Shown here: positions 1 through 14,330 of the stretch, in pieces
How positions within the stretch are numbered: position 1 is the stretch's first letter
Layout: every line of letters begins with the position of its first letter
NCBI GenBank assembly: GCA_964035545.1
Contig: OZ037770.1
Span: 12,718,642-12,782,641, forward strand
Direction of reading: 5' to 3'
From: Bugula neritina
Lineage: Eukaryota; Bryozoa; Gymnolaemata; Cheilostomatida; Bugulidae
DNA length: 64,000 nt
Program-made: the position numbers and the translations under genes
Notes under the pieces: model-generated
Databases searched by the model: none
What the model saw: the letters and a program-made list of their open reading frames with translations, nothing else
What the model was told of the DNA's origin: nothing

Positions 1-798
1 ACGGTACATGAATACTTCATAGAATGAGGGAAACAATTTGTGTATTAACTGAATATCAATTTTCGACATATAAGCGTGTGATTTGATGGCAAAAACTTTG
101 GCATCTTTGAACGTGGGTTTGAGAAGCAGCCGTACAGCATTCTTATAGAGCATGAGATACTCTCCAGAGGTTGTCCAGAGCTGTTTCTTCTGAGAATAAT
201 ACTTGTTTTTGAAATGTTGTTCTAGAGTAAACAGGCAGTTTGGTTCAGATATTGACACAACATCTGGTAGAGAATTGAAGACCTGAGACAGAGCTGTGGA
301 CCCACATCTTCCAGTATGATAAATCCATATCACTTTAGCTGTTGGGTCTCCCAACTCTTCACCAAGTTTGACCATGGAACTTATAGGCATGATGAGAAGA
401 TATTTGGCTGTTGGGAGTTGAGCCAAAAAAAGAAATGGCCATTTTCTGACATTATATACATCTTCGCTTTTATCAGAGATACTGAAGATAGCTTCTTTGT
501 CAGTTACTGTCATTAATGTGATGTGTTTCTGTAGAGCATAATTTGGATGAACAAACCTCCCGTGAGTAGACAGGAAATGATGTCGTAGGTTAACATTTAC
601 TATCCTTCCAGTACATTTAATCCAAACTCTGAGCAGCTGAGCAGACGACTCATAATTTTCTCCATTCCGGCAGCTCTTCAAGTGACTCTGAACTCCTGTC
701 AGCCACCAGGAGATCAGCTGGCAGCAACGAAACAGAGAGTATATCACTAGGTAGATGCAGTATATTAAGAACAGAATGTTGACAATATATACAGCCAT
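1..798 (-). CDS. Sulfotransferase-like membrane protein, 3' end cut by window edge
   Basis: An uninterrupted 266-codon frame runs from an ATG at 798-796 to the window edge without a stop, so the C-terminal part lies outside. Residues about 3-35 form a hydrophobic stretch just after the start, as in a type II signal anchor of a Golgi enzyme. Near residue 165 is TGRCGST inside a beta-strand/P-loop context, matching the 5'-phosphosulfate loop that binds PAPS in sulfotransferases. Near the cut end, FPSFYEVFMYR resembles the start of the 3'-phosphate-binding segment. By family knowledge such proteins transfer sulfate from PAPS to a carbohydrate or other acceptor in the secretory pathway; the acceptor cannot be read from sequence. 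No intron is seen. The gene lies in the same orientation as the SMCR8 gene, 1.65 kb beyond its stop. A divergent P-loop family other than a true sulfotransferase remains possible. Confidence 0.72.
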   Translation of the reverse strand, partial: MAVYIVNILFLIYCIYLVIYSLFRCCQLISWWLTGVQSHLKSCRNGENYESSAQLLRVWIKCTGRIVNVNLRHHFLSTHGRFVHPNYALQKHITLMTVTDKEAIFSISDKSEDVYNVRKWPFLFLAQLPTAKYLLIMPISSMVKLGEELGDPTAKVIWIYHTGRCGSTALSQVFNSLPDVVSISEPNCLFTLEQHFKNKYYSQKKQLWTTSGEYLMLYKNAVRLLLKPTFKDAKVFAIKSHAYMSKIDIQLIHKLFPSFYEVFMYR

Positions 799-2453
799 AA
801 CTTGACCTGCTAGTTACTGCAGTGATAAATATTAATGAGCTGTGAATGGCCTTTTATTGACCTGATAATTATATAATGCATAGTTTAAGTCTGTCTACTT
901 TGTTCAAAGGTTGTATGCTTGTATAACTGTTTTGTAATACTCTTACATTCAAGCACGTGCTTTGTTTATGACTTCGGGACTACTGCCATGTGCAAAGGCT
1001 GCAATTGCTAGATGCTATAGTAAAAGATAAAATGTGGATATGTAAGCCTTATCACGAGAATAGATATTATCAAGGTTAAATATCCGCCAAGGGTCTGCAT
1101 GATGTAGCCTATACTTACCGTACAAAGGAGAAATTGCTGTAGTGCATTACATTAGCCAGTGACCTTGAGCCTAAAGTCTAATTTGGTACCAACATTGTTG
1201 AACTCCAGTAGTTCTGGCTCAACTAAATAATTTATAATGTCTTTTAACTGAGTTGATTGGTGAAAAGGCTTTTATGCAAGTGAGGCTTGAACCACGGCAG
1301 TAAATCTGCAGATTTCCAAAGGTTTAAGTTTTACCCCCAAAATATTGAAATTGGTATTTAAATTGATACAACTGTTAGCTATAAAGTAGTCAAGTTGCTC
1401 AAGTAAGCACTGCCACTCAAGTTTTATGATATGTTTGGAACATCTATCAGTTATTGGACTACAAGAGCTATAATTGTTGTATCATTTAAAATACTACAGT
1501 TTTTGAATTCAGGGTTATTCAATGCAGTATTTTAAAGCGTTTGTTGCTTACACAAAGTATTTCACAACTTTTATTGTTTATTTAATTATCATGTAGCACA
1601 GTTTCTAGCTCTTGGATATCATTTGCTCGCATTGAGTTCTCTAAAATATATATACTGCATGTTAATTGATTATACTGGTATTCAGCAAGCGATTTTAGTA
1701 ATATTTAATTATTATATTTATTTATACAAAATATTAGTTATGCATGTAGAAAGGTAAAAAGTAAATATAAATTAATATGACAAAAAATAAAGAATTTACA
1801 GTAATACACCAAGAATTTTGATGGCAAAATAACTTTGAGTTCAAACTAGTCAGCATAAAAAAGTAAATATTTTCTCAGCTTTATTCATGAGTTATAGATT
1901 ATCAGCCAATGCCTCCGCAATATCTGATTATCAAATCAATGAGCAAAGAACAAGAATGAATTTGAGTAAACTTGTATGATAGGACACATATAACTAATAG
2001 CTCAGTACTGAATATGCTTACATGCATGACATGTATATATACATCATGAAATGCTTTTATCAACAATTTAATGAATAATAAATCCAAAAGACATCATTAA
2101 AGTTTTCAGTTTAAATCTTTTGAAAACATATTTATCACTGAAGTCTAAAATATAAGAACTATAAATACAATCTTATAGAAAGATAAGCTGCTCCAATGAT
2201 TGTCTAAATGTTACTTAACTTGTATATCTTTTAAAAACAATTTGTTTTTCTACACCTTAGAATACTTTTACAAATATTTACCAGACAAATAAAACTTGAC
2301 CTTTCTAATGATATAAAACTACAAGTAGTAGAAAGTGCAAAGATAGAATAACTCTAAAACTAAAATAAATATACAAAATAATTCAAATTTTTATAAAACT
2401 ATTTATAAATACTGAGAGAGAATGTAACTATATTGCATGTCCCGGTAGAGCCA
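799..2453. other. Intergenic, no gene seen
   Basis: AT-rich DNA between the start of the sulfotransferase-like gene and the stop of the SMCR8 gene, both on the minus strand. It must hold the SMCR8 3' UTR and the sulfotransferase promoter. I see no conserved frame, RNA gene or clear repeat. Confidence 0.5.
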
Positions 2454-5400
2454 TCATGGTGAAGTAAGAGTCACGCAAACTGAGTCCAATTCCTCCATTT
2501 TCACAGCTAAAATAAGCCAACATAATTTTCTACTCTCACTATTTAGACATAAACAACTAGATAAGAGTCAACTAAGCAGTGGAGAGCATTAACCACTATC
2601 AATAGTAGCTTCAGCAGCAGAAAGTAGAATATTGTTATCATAGTGTCATATTTTTTGACAGGAAAATTATATTTTTGTCATCAAACTTCACAACTAATTC
2701 ACAAAACTTGGAGTTGTGCCAAAAAGTTAGTCCTAATTACTGACTAGCTGAAAGCTGGTGATGTGAGCCCTGGTCAAAATATCAAACTGAAAAATCTCAG
2801 CATTTGCTTTTTCCAATGAAACATTTTAGCGCAAGAAACTATACTCTAGTAAAATAAGCATCTTCTCCAAAAATATCCAAAAGATTAATCTTTGGTTCTC
2901 TGACAGTAAAGCGTAATGATTCTATAAAATAAACATCTGACAGGTTAGAATTCTACTAGATATATTATAAATAATGATGTAACAACTGCATCCTTGAATA
3001 AATAATCAGAAACTTTGAAGTACAACAATTTTAGCTACCACAAGGCTCAAGGCTAACTCAAGTGCCTACAGTATAACTATTGTGATAACTGAATGTCTAC
3101 TGTAAGCTTATTTGGCCAATTACCAGTCAAATTAGAGAATTATTATAAAAGTTGCTGGAGAAAAACCCATTCAATCTCACTTTATTTCAAAATACATCGA
3201 AAGCTCATTGCTTACCAGCATAATTATAAAGTCATATAGACTTCTGTAGAAGCTTTACTACTTAACAACTGCTATGTAATCAAAAGGCTTGCTAAATATA
3301 TTAACAGGCTTATGGAATTTTTCGAAGATAAAATAACTTCCAACAATGCAAGAAAAGCTCATTGAAAAAAAGCATAATTTGAACATCATTGAACTTCTAA
3401 CTGTTGCATTTACATATAATAGAATTTTATTTTTCAATGTAAGTATATTTCCTGTGGTTCCACTGAGTAAATTCAACTAAAGGTTTTCCCAAAAGTTTAG
3501 TATCAGGAGAAGACAACTTACCCTGAATACTGGCATGCTGCTGCTTGACCACCACAAAAACCAGATTCTACAAGTATTAACACATCTCTTACAGAATAAA
3601 ATCTATACAGAAACAATCAACACCATTTCAACAGAAAATTAATTAAAAAAATTAATTATATTTGTATAATTCCATATGATTGAACCCAGTGACCTAATCA
3701 GCAGTAATCAATATCAGTGAAAGTGGACATAGTATAACTGCTATTGGATTTACTTGTGATCAGATTTTTTAAAAAAGCTTAAAATTAATGTTTTTCAAAA
3801 GATTTGACTCGAAAAAAACTTTCTTCAAACCTCAATATTAGTTTAAAGTCAGCCAAAACTTGTGATAGTTAGGATTTACCCCCACATGTTTTGACGTAAG
3901 GTCAACTATTGTTTTACAATTTTAAGCACTCCATAAGTTTACACAGAAATGACAAGTTATAAAAGGATGTTCAATTTCAATTCACTTCAACACAACACCA
4001 CTCTGTGCTTACCGTTCATTGCAATAAAACTAGTGAGCTGATCATATTATACATGGTATTCAGGTGTTAGAACTAATAAGAGATGTGTTCTAGTGAAACT
4101 TCTCGCAACCCAAATATACTTTGAACTAACATGTGTCCTGTCCCTTTCCTTCACATAGCTAAACTGTATAAATATTTATTTATCACTGAAATCTAAAGTT
4201 AGTGAAAGCTATTTGAAATATTTTGCAGCAGTCTGATTACAACAGAATACCCTGAAAGCTGATAAACATATTATGTTTGAGCTTTAACCTGAGTGGGCTG
4301 TAATAAATTATAATTTAATGTCAACATAGTTTTCTTTATATTTTACAGCATTTTGTGCTCTTCTATTAGTCATGTTAAAATTGAATTCGCAATGATGGTA
4401 AACCTAGTGAACACTAATAGTTTTGAATCTATTAAATTTCAATACATAGTGTTAAAAAGGTAACAAACTTGCCATTTGTGCCGTGCAGTACCGCAGCAAC
4501 TAAGCCAACAAATGCTGTTGGGCACACCAAGTAGTAGTTAGTAGCATGTAGTAAATTGACATTAATTAGTAGAAATTGAGAAAGCAACTCCCAACTAACT
4601 TAAAAGTAAACTATAAAATTTTCATTGGCCAAACATACTATATTTATCTGATATAATCCTAAAGGAGTTGCTATTAGATAATTAGTGTTTTCCATCTCTT
4701 TCTAGTAAATAATAACTAAGTTAGACTTACATACTGAATTGACCTACACACTAAGTTGAATGAAAAATATAAAATATAACACCATGTCTAATACCTTTAC
4801 TATATTGACATCATAACACATTATGAATATAACAGTATATCTAATACCTTTACTATATTGACATCATTGCTGTTAGCTAGTCCCAGTTTCTTTTTTATGT
4901 CTTCATCACTTATTTTAGATTCAGTCTGAAGAATTGAATGCAGCAGCTTGGCTTTACATGCAATCTCCATCATCAGGCTAACAATAAACAGTGAATAATC
5001 AATAAACAATCAATAAATAATCAATAACACTGCGTATTATAACTCTGTATACCATGAAATATTAGAACGTTAGTATACAGGTACATTGATCGTGAGTTAT
5101 CATAATATTATAACGCTGCAGTCACTGTGCAGGTATTTATTTGATATCTACTGAATTTCACCAGAGATAGTCAGGTATAGATGCCTCTGTGCTCAGTATT
5201 CCCATATTTAAGGATTGCAAAAAGAGGACAAATCCAAAATGTACTTTGATATCATACCTACTTAAAAGCCACCCTAGTGGTTGAGCTAAATATAGTTTTA
5301 AACAAAGCTATGGACACAATGAAACAAGAGAAACTAAACAGAAACTTGCAGTAAAATGGCAAGACTCGCTCAATCAATTTGAAATGCTAAATTATATTTT

Positions 5401-8400
5401 GTATCGGTATAAATAAGTTAGAGTCAGACTAAGGTATCAACGTGGTGTTATCTTTACATTGAGTCACTTTCAGTACCTTTTAACAAGACCTGAGAAATAC
5501 GGCTGTCTGTGTTTCTTCTTCCTGTAGAATAGGTCTAGTAGCCCCTTCTCCTTAGCCCGGGGACCCTGAAATTATACAGACCACTACACAAATGAATCAT
5601 GTGATATTTCACCTGAGTTAAGGCTAAATTCTGTGACATTGACCATGTTTAATGAGCTGACACTCCTGACACTTCAGTTCCCTGCAGTGACACTTGACTA
5701 TTAGTGAGCACAGGTGACTTGATTCTGATTGGATATGATTAATTCTACATATTGGAGGTAATTGCAGAGCAAATTGAATACTCATGAAATCAGGCTTCTG
5801 TAATAAGATAGTTACATAGTAGAGCTCGCCTCATAGGCTGTTGCTATGTTATCTAATAGTAGGACTCAACTGATTGGCTGTTGCTATGTTATCTAATAGT
5901 AGGACTCACCTGAGGCTGGTCACATGTCATCTAATAGTAGAACTTACCTGATTGGCTGTTGCTAAGCTATCTAATAGTAGGACTCACCTGATAGGCCGGC
6001 CCGATGTAATGCTTGATATTAATGTTATACACGGAGGAACAAACTTTAAGACTGTCAGGGAGGTGAGCTGATCTGGCAGATGTAACGACGCACGTGATTG
6101 GATAACGGAAGATAGACTTGAAGGACACAGGACTGTCACCGCACCAATACCCTATTCTCAAGGACTTCCTGTATGATATAATACAATATACTCACACAGC
6201 GCATACTCTACACATTGTTATTGGAAATATTCAGTTAGAGTAAAGTCTATGAATACTAAAATTAGATTAAAATTACAAAATTAAAAAATGTTTGAATATT
6301 AAAGACTTAGTTAAAATAATTTCAACACATTTGTTAACCTTTATATACATACGAATATTTAAATTCTAAAAATGATCTTTATTCAAAACTTTAATATTTC
6401 CAAGTTTCTCCAAACTAAACTCAACTAATAAATTATAGTGCAGCATAATATATTATAGAATCATACAATATAGTATAACATAATAGTGCAATATCTCACA
6501 ATATAAGATAATGCAGTGTAATAAATTATAATACATTATACTATAATATAATGTAGTTTACTAAATTACAATGCAGTATATTATAATATTACCAGAGTAT
6601 AATATAATTTAACACATTGTGGTTTAATGTATTACAAAATAATACAATATAGCAAATATTTAATATAAAATAATATGATATAATGCACTATCTTAAAATA
6701 TCATATAATATAATGCAATATAATGCAATACCTTTACTATGTACTAAGTTATAATAAAGTTTAACATAGTATAACATAATAGTATAATATAATGCAACAT
6801 AGTGTAGTTTATATATTCTAAAATAACATAATCCAATAAACACTCACGGTCTACTGTTTGGTAGAAATGAAGAAAGTGTTTCAGCTATTGACTCAGCCTT
6901 AGTCCTATCTGTGGCCAGTAATATGAGTGGTTGACCAGCCAGCACACAGAATAGAAGGTCTCTCACATGCTGTTTGTGTTCAGATATGAGAGTCCTGAGG
7001 CCTGGGAGAAGAAGATATTCGTATATAAGGTATGGAGGTACCACCTAACTCTTTATTGAGACACTCTAGAAGGTTCTCTATATTTCATAGCATTGTTTGG
7101 AAATTTTGAGAATCAATTAATACAGAGGAATCAAATGCATCTATACATTCACGATTTTTAGTCAAAAACTAAATTAGGCCGTGTGGAGGATTCCGTTGAG
7201 TTGTCTTGCAAATTACACAATCAACTTGGCAAAACTGCGCACACAAAATGCATCACTATTACCCACATACCATGAAATAATTTACCATAAAACTGCTGGT
7301 GATTTTACTGAAAATATTTTGACTTCTATACTAATGAACAATTTGAAGAAAGGCAGTAGAGCATGTTTTAAACTGTGCCTTAACAATTTGGTGTAAATAA
7401 ATAAGGCACAAGTCAACATAATATTCACATTGTAATAATAATATAGCAAAGCAGTGGAGAATACTCTTCTACACTCATGTTTGGGTGGTATAGCAGGGAC
7501 CCGTTTTCTACATGATAGTATATACAGGAACACCGCAATAGTTTTATAAACAAATCAGAGGATGGGTAAGAATACACACCGGGAATTGTCTCAGGAACTA
7601 CTGTATGGTGGTCAAAGTTTATCATACATTTACCAGCATCTTCTCCATCGAACCTGTAAGTAAACCAGAGCAGAATAAAACGGGATGAAATCAACAATTT
7701 GAAAGGAGAATTTTCAGGAAAATTTATTTAGTAGAACTCATCAGTTGGCTGTATTATCAGAGATAATTCATGAGTATATAACATAAATCTACTTTATAGC
7801 TTTAGGGTCAGCTTGTTGTAAGACTGTCAGTATGACTACAGAAAAGCACATGTACCCCTCCTGCCATCACACATGACTTTTGTAGAAATAAGGCTATCAG
7901 ACTGGCACATGTGTCATGCTAGGCAAGTGCCCAAAGCACCTGCCCAGCCATTCATTTCAGTTTATGATAAGACTTTTATATCTTAGCATATTTACAGCAG
8001 CTGTAATTCATAATGTGAAGACACAGTAACAGTTCTACCTAGACGACAAAGAGTCTGTAGAATTGCTGACTAATTCCGCTTTTATCGTAGACTGACTGTC
8101 ATTATACCGACGAGAAGTGTTCAACTCTTCCTGTAGACTTCTGGGCAGCTCTTGGATGGTGGAGGAAGAGCTAGCCTCAGTTCTATACCTATGTGTAAGA
8201 CTAGTCCTGGAGGAGAGGCTGTTGGACCGGCCCCTAACCGAGGTAGGAATGTGTATTCCCTGGTCGGATGAGTCGCTGCCTACGCTGCCGGCTTCGTTTG
8301 TGAGGGAACTGGCTGTGGTTTGGGTGGAGTTGGACGAGTGGCAGCTAGAGATAGAGGCTATCTGCAGCAAATCATTAGACAAAGATGATCTATGGAAAAT

Positions 8401-11400
8401 ACAACATTAAAAAGGGTGAATATACAGTAAAGAAAGTCTTGTAAAAAGTAGAGGCAGAACAGGTGAAAAAGTGGTTATCTAATATACCTTGATGACAAGC
8501 AATTAAAATATCTAGAAATAATGCTGATAAGAGGATTCATACTCCTAATTTTTTTTACTTTTAGCACACAGAAAACGCTAGTAAATGAATGAAAATCACA
8601 AAACATTAACACAAATTTTTCTACTTAAGGCTATTAGGATAATAGTTTATCACACTATATAGAAACTTACACTTATTTTAATCAAATCAATTAAATATTA
8701 ATACATTTATTAGCATGAATTTAGTCACTTGAAGTTAGTAGAATAGCAGGTTAAACTCACGCTTGCAGTAGAATTTCTATGTCTGAACATAAGCAGAGAA
8801 TCTTTGTTAGGTCTGCAAAAAATATATTTAGACTCTTGACACTTGAAGCACAGAAACTGGAATCAACTTTTAAAAAATTATAAAATAATTTGATTTGACC
8901 AAAATCAGGCTAGCAAGAGACAACACAAAAATACCAGTAATAATCAAAAATGCAACCTAATGTTTAAAACAATGCCTTATGGTAAAATTGACAATTTTAA
9001 ATTTTTACTCAATATTTAATGGGAAGGTGATGAGATGAAAATTAAGGAGCTATAAAAACTCTTTGCACTGAAAGCTTAAATTATTGAAGTAAATGGTCAA
9101 GATATGTGACAATTTTCCCAGGTAAAGCACATCACTGCAATGAAATGTAATTGGTTCCTTCGAAAATTAACGAAACGAAATTGACAAAAAATTATTTTAG
9201 CTAATTCTAGCCACAAACAAAAATAAACAAGCTAAGCTGTGATTACTTTCTCTTTGATTCTTCATAACAAATGAGGGAGGCTAGCGACACATCCCCTATT
9301 CTGAGATGGTGAGAGACGTCAGTAGAAGTTATCTCCTCTCTGATAGACTGAGATATCTGTGAAAGACTCGGACTATACCCCTGAGAATATTCAAACATTA
9401 TATTAGTAACTGCTCTACCTGTTAGTTTACATATCCATATATATGACAATAAACGTCATTTTGAAAAATGAACTCCAAATAATATCTTTTTATTTCGTCT
9501 TTATACTCGAATTTTTACAAAGCAATGCATATTTATTACAAAATATCAGAGGAAATAGAGAACAGCTGAGTTTTAAAAATATAAATAAATTTAATTAAAA
9601 GCTAATTACAGATTCGCCCAGAAAATATTTCATGCCATAATAAAGCTTTAGTAAAAAAATTACTAAAATAATTATTGTAGATAAATTCAATTAAATTACA
9701 CCTGAACTATTCAAACTAAAAATATAACCACCTTGTAAATATCCAGCAGACTTTCTTTAAATTCAGGCCAACCATCACTGAGCTGTGTGATCAATCTGAA
9801 GTTGTCTTCTTCTTTCACTTTCATCGTATCAAACTCGGAGAAGTCAAAATTCTGTAAGAAATATTATTCTTGCACATTCAACATTTATATAACATTACAC
9901 TCCTGAACTATGGAGAAAAAACACTGACGCTTGGTGAACTAGTCAAATAGATGACGAATTAATATAAAGTAAAATCTGTTGGATTCATATTTCATGCTTA
10001 ATTCAATCAACTCAAATCGATTATTCGGTCACTCTCCATTATTCATGAATAGAAAACGACTCAAAAACTCAACTTTTAACATCTAACTGATTGCCATATG
10101 CCAACATATTTCTGTTTCACGAGAAAAAAACACTGAGTAGCAGTCTGTAAGTTACAAAACCTTAGCCTCGTGTTGAGAAACAAAAATATATATAATTGAG
10201 AAAAAGTGTTATTTCCTAGAATTATTTACTCAATTCTTTTTGATTAACTTCAATCTAAAAATGTAATCTGTTCGCAAGTAACACATCCAATGCTATATAA
10301 TTAAATAGATTTATAATATCAACATTATTTTGTCAAATATAATTCCCAGCTACAATAGCATGTATAAATTAAAAGTTAAATTAACAAATTAGTATAAACC
10401 AACAAAATCAATAGAATTGGCAGCCTAATTCGAGTTAACCTTGCAGAAACTATTCAGATTGCTTTGCAGTACTAGTTTAAATCCATACATCGCAGAATGC
10501 TTGACTAATTTCATAGTAAAAGTTGTGTTTACACAAAGTAAACAATTGGGAACACAACTCCACATCTGAAAATCTACATAATCATGTAGACAGTTACTGA
10601 ATTTTAGGGTAAATGGTAACGCCAGTGTATTTATTTGATGGTAACTTCCTTCAAATTTCAAAATAAACTTCATCAGACAAACTTAGAATAGTAAAAGAGT
10701 GGAGAGAATCAAACTATTTCTTTCAACATCAAAAAATTATTTTAGAAACAATTTCCGGAAAGATCTCTCTCGAGAACAGAACTCACGAAACTCACGAGTT
10801 GCTTGGTAACGCAGAGAAACACTTCCTCAATGTACGCCAGACGCTCAGAGTCTTCTACAGACATAGAGGAAGTGGAGTAGAGATCATGGTAGTTTCTGAT
10901 ATAGACATCAAGTTCTTTGGCAAATAACCTTATGTTACTTTTCATTAGCTGTCCAACAGCCTAAAACAGAAGTGAATTAGCCTATATAAAATGATGTAAA
11001 GCCATTTGGACAGACTTTAAAATTACAAAAAACTACTTAGCTCTTATCTAGTTTCTAAAAGTCAATAAATTACTAAAATTGAATTTGCTTTAATTAAACC
11101 AACAGGACTAAAAATTAAAATTGATTTAGAACTTCATATAATTAAAGAGGCTCCAAGATAATGCACAGAGCACTACAGTTTACACGAGAGGATAAATCTA
11201 AATAAGCTTCCTAACTTGTAATACAACATAAAATAATGTGTTACTCTACAAAATGCCTATATTAGAACATCAACAGCTTGAGTCTGACAATGAGCACGCC
11301 CTGTTGACTGTTTTAATTTTAATAACAGGTATTACTGTAAAGATACATTTACTCAAAATTGAATCAAGATGATTTCACACTTCCAAATGTAGTTTTGGCT

Positions 11401-13330
11401 GGCAGGCTAGTCTATAATAGTTACTTGCTATTCCACTCGAACCGAATTTCCCTATCTATGAATAAAGTGAGAGAATATAATTGAGTACAACTGTGCAAGG
11501 TTCTAAAGCAAACTAGTTCAAAGGCAACAAATTAAAGTGCATGAGGAGCCAATCCCTCAAAATCAAACAGTGTTTCAGACTTAATGTGGAGAAAAACTAG
11601 GATATAAATAATAAACATAAATCATCAAAAAGGTTGAATATAATTAGTTCTACCAGACAGGACAGATCGGAGATAGGTGAAGAGAGGTGAGGAATATAAA
11701 CAATAATAAATTTAACAAAAAACAGCCAATACAAAAACAATGCCAAAACTTCATCAAAACAAAACGACTCCACGCTAAAGCCTAATAGTTAAAAAGAATG
11801 GTCATGCGATACTTGTAATAACAGCATTACCTGGGCTATAGACTGAACCAGGGATTCATATAGGGCTACTAATTTCCCTCTGTGTTTAGATGTGTAGGAC
11901 AGATATACCGGTCTAACATAACCCCTTCCTTGTATATCGTACAGAGTAAAGGCATACAACTACAACATACATCATCAGTTAAGTGATACACACTACTACG
12001 TAGCTTAATACAGCTCATGAGTTTTTAGGTCAGGCTCTATCAATGTGATCTTCAGATCGGTCACACCTAGACTTGAAATATGAGATGCAATATAATTATT
12101 TATAAAAACTACCAAAATGTGCAAAATATACTTCTGACAGCAGGCCGTTATCTCCCCAAGACTTACTAACCAGAAGTATGCTAGTTTCTTTGTAATTAAA
12201 CCGTATGTTGAGTGTTCAATGCTACAGATCAGCTACTACAATGAGTACAAACTTACACCAATCAAATAATTAAACTAATGTATACTAAAAAATATCCCAC
12301 TTTGTATGTGTACATTGCATTGATGCGATACATTCTTTATGTCAATTGTTGAATTTGTCATTAAGCAGTCTATTGCTTTGACCACACTGCATTACATTGA
12401 CCACTCTTATCACTTTGACCACGGTGAATCACATTGAGTTAAAGATAATCACATCCTAACTTATTATACTGAACTGATACTTCAATATACTAAAGATACA
12501 AAACTTGGTGTGGCGAACAAGCATGTGAGATCTCCGGTCATATAGCATGTAACAGTAGCCAATCATGTAAGTTCTCCAGTTAGATAGTAAGTAGCAGTAG
12601 CCAATCATGTAAGATTTCCGGTCAGATAGCATGTAACAGTAGCCAATGACTCACCAGAGTGTAGCAGTCATAATATGAGTCACTGATGAGAGCATGCATG
12701 TCTTCCACCATCTTGAACTGCTGATCGTGTGTGTTAGCTTGAGCAAAGTAGTCGGCTGACATTATCTTGATGGCAAATTGGTCTAAGTTGAAGCCATCTT
12801 TTTCTATCTCCTCCCTACTCGGGATAGTATAATCTGTCTGAAATCACAGATGAAAATCGATTATTAAAAATCAGTCTACTGCAACAATAGACTTTGTAAG
12901 TTTACTATTATTATAAATAAAAAATTTGTAGTGTTCAAAGTTTGGTTCAAACAAAAATATAACGCAAAGGCAACAAAAAAGATAAATAAATACAAATTCG
13001 GAAAGCAAAAATTTGATGACAGTAGACAACAAATAATATCATTAATACATTTTCAAAAACATTATTTCTCGAAAAAAGTCTATAGAGAACAAACAACAAC
13101 AGCATGAACTATCATACAGTGAAATATTGTCCTACCAACGGCACTGGGCCAATGTCATCAGTAAACTCTGTGAGCATAAGGAAGTCAGGATTATTAAAAT
13201 TGGATTTAAACTTATTGATAGCATCAGTTTGGGAATGACGTAAGTACATAGGCATGACGTCTGTTAAGTCCGCCATATTGGCCTGAGTCAGCACGTCATG
13301 AACTATTGCTTCTTCTAACCCATAAATCAT
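2454..13330 (-). CDS. SMCR8: SMCR8 homologue (DENN-domain GTPase regulator), 15 exons
   Basis: Exons, in transcription order: 13330-13136, 12837-12655, 11959-11831, 10960-10796, 9851-9732, 9380-9247, 8812-8761, 8361-8039, 7653-7580, 7001-6848, 6168-5988, 5565-5477, 4977-4848, 3567-3522, 2506-2454. All have GT-AG borders and compatible phases, giving about 657 to 675 residues against about 937 in human. The N-terminal part matches SMCR8 closely as I recall it: FLMLTEFTDDIGPVPL, then FNLDQFAIKIMSADYF, then GRGYVRPVYLSY. The Arg in the last motif appears to be the arginine finger reported for human SMCR8. The middle exon (8361-8039) is Ser/Thr-rich and probably disordered. The C-terminal part, with LLFCVLAGQPLILLATD, fits the DENN half. 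Known role: with C9orf72 and WDR41 it forms a GAP complex acting in autophagy and at lysosomes. The start is uncertain: the first ATG is 13330, but the ATG at 13276 (MADLTDVMP) has the better context, and an AG acceptor abuts 13333, so an upstream exon may exist. The acceptor at 8361 and the last two exons are the least certain. Confidence 0.82.
5835..5992. repeat. ~40-bp minisatellite carrying splice-donor copies
   Basis: Four imperfect copies of a roughly 40-bp unit (ggctgttgctatgttatcta, then atagtaggactcacctga). The unit nearest the SMCR8 exon at 6168-5988 supplies its real donor, read on the minus strand as CAG followed by gtgagtcc. The other copies lie downstream in the intron and contain the same or a slightly altered donor motif. 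Confidence 0.75.
6440..6840. repeat. Low-complexity TATAATGCA-type DNA in an SMCR8 intron
   Basis: About 400 bp made of degenerate short words such as ataatgcaatataatgc, with no coding content. It ends just before the donor of the exon at 7001-6848. Confidence 0.6.
12530..12652. repeat. ~50-bp minisatellite beside an SMCR8 donor
   Basis: Three copies of a unit of about 50 bp (core agtagccaatcatgtaag, ctccggtcatatagcatgta) in the intron directly after the exon at 12837-12655. The last copy merges into the splice donor. Confidence 0.65.
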
Positions 13331-13499
13331 AGCCTGTGATAGAGATAAGAAAATTCTAAAAATTGCAGCAGGTACTAGTAAAGAAGATAGTTTGACTAAT
13401 AACTGATTCCAACATTCCGTAGTTTAGTAAAAATAGTTTACTGTGAGAAAAATATATTTTGACAACATGAAAAAATTAAATCACAATCAAAGTTAAGGC

Positions 13500-14330
13500 C
13501 AAGAGCAACACTATTTAATGTATTATTATATTACCTATTTCTCAGGGTTACTCAAATAATTAGATGGTTTCAAAGTTGATTATCTATTCATAATCATAAT
13601 GAATTATCACTTATGCTTCAGCAACATCAACTAACTCTCAGACATAAAACGAGTAATAGTATTAAAAGGTAATAGTAATACTGATAATAATGATAATAAT
13701 GCTAATCATAATGGCCATAACATTATCAGTAAAACCAAAAACTACTAAATCAGAATGCAACCACAATCACAATGGATATGAATTATGATATTCAATTTCA
13801 TGATGATAATCACTATCATATTAATCAAATTATTAATATTGACATAAATAATTATTATTGAATATTTATATGGTTATAATTTTGCTACTAGTACTACTAT
13901 TAGTATTAGGTTTAGCTGATTATGGTGTTCAGGTTTATTTTGAATTTAATAATCATAACCAAAAATTATAATTGTTATACTTACAGTTGCTGACAATCAT
14001 AATCACCTACTCTAAAGTTAATGATAATATTATTCACTGCATAATTATGATTATGATATTGATTATTCAATTCCATAATCATAATGATTACCATTAAGCA
14101 TTAAGCATTATCAATATCATAAAGGATTACTATCATCATTATTTTAATGTTATCATTATGATTATGATTATGATATTGATTATAATTATAATTATAATGA
14201 GTAAATGATAATAAATTAATGATAATCAAAATGAAAATGAAAATCAAAATGACAATTTCAATTTGAATTAAATTAAAACCTAAGGTTAATGAATTATTAT
14301 TATCATTAGGGTAACTAAAGTTCAAAGTTA
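13500..14330. repeat. AT-rich trinucleotide-like low-complexity DNA
   Basis: Upstream of the first SMCR8 exon, long runs of imperfect aat/cat/att words (for example aatcataatgattatgat) form simple-sequence DNA on both strands. No gene is visible. The 5' UTR and promoter of SMCR8 should lie in or just beyond this stretch; the remaining DNA to 15324 shows no further feature. Confidence 0.5.

Noticed and set aside
8117-8410. Plus-strand 97-codon frame
   Set aside because: It is the shadow of the Ser/Thr-rich SMCR8 exon on the other strand.
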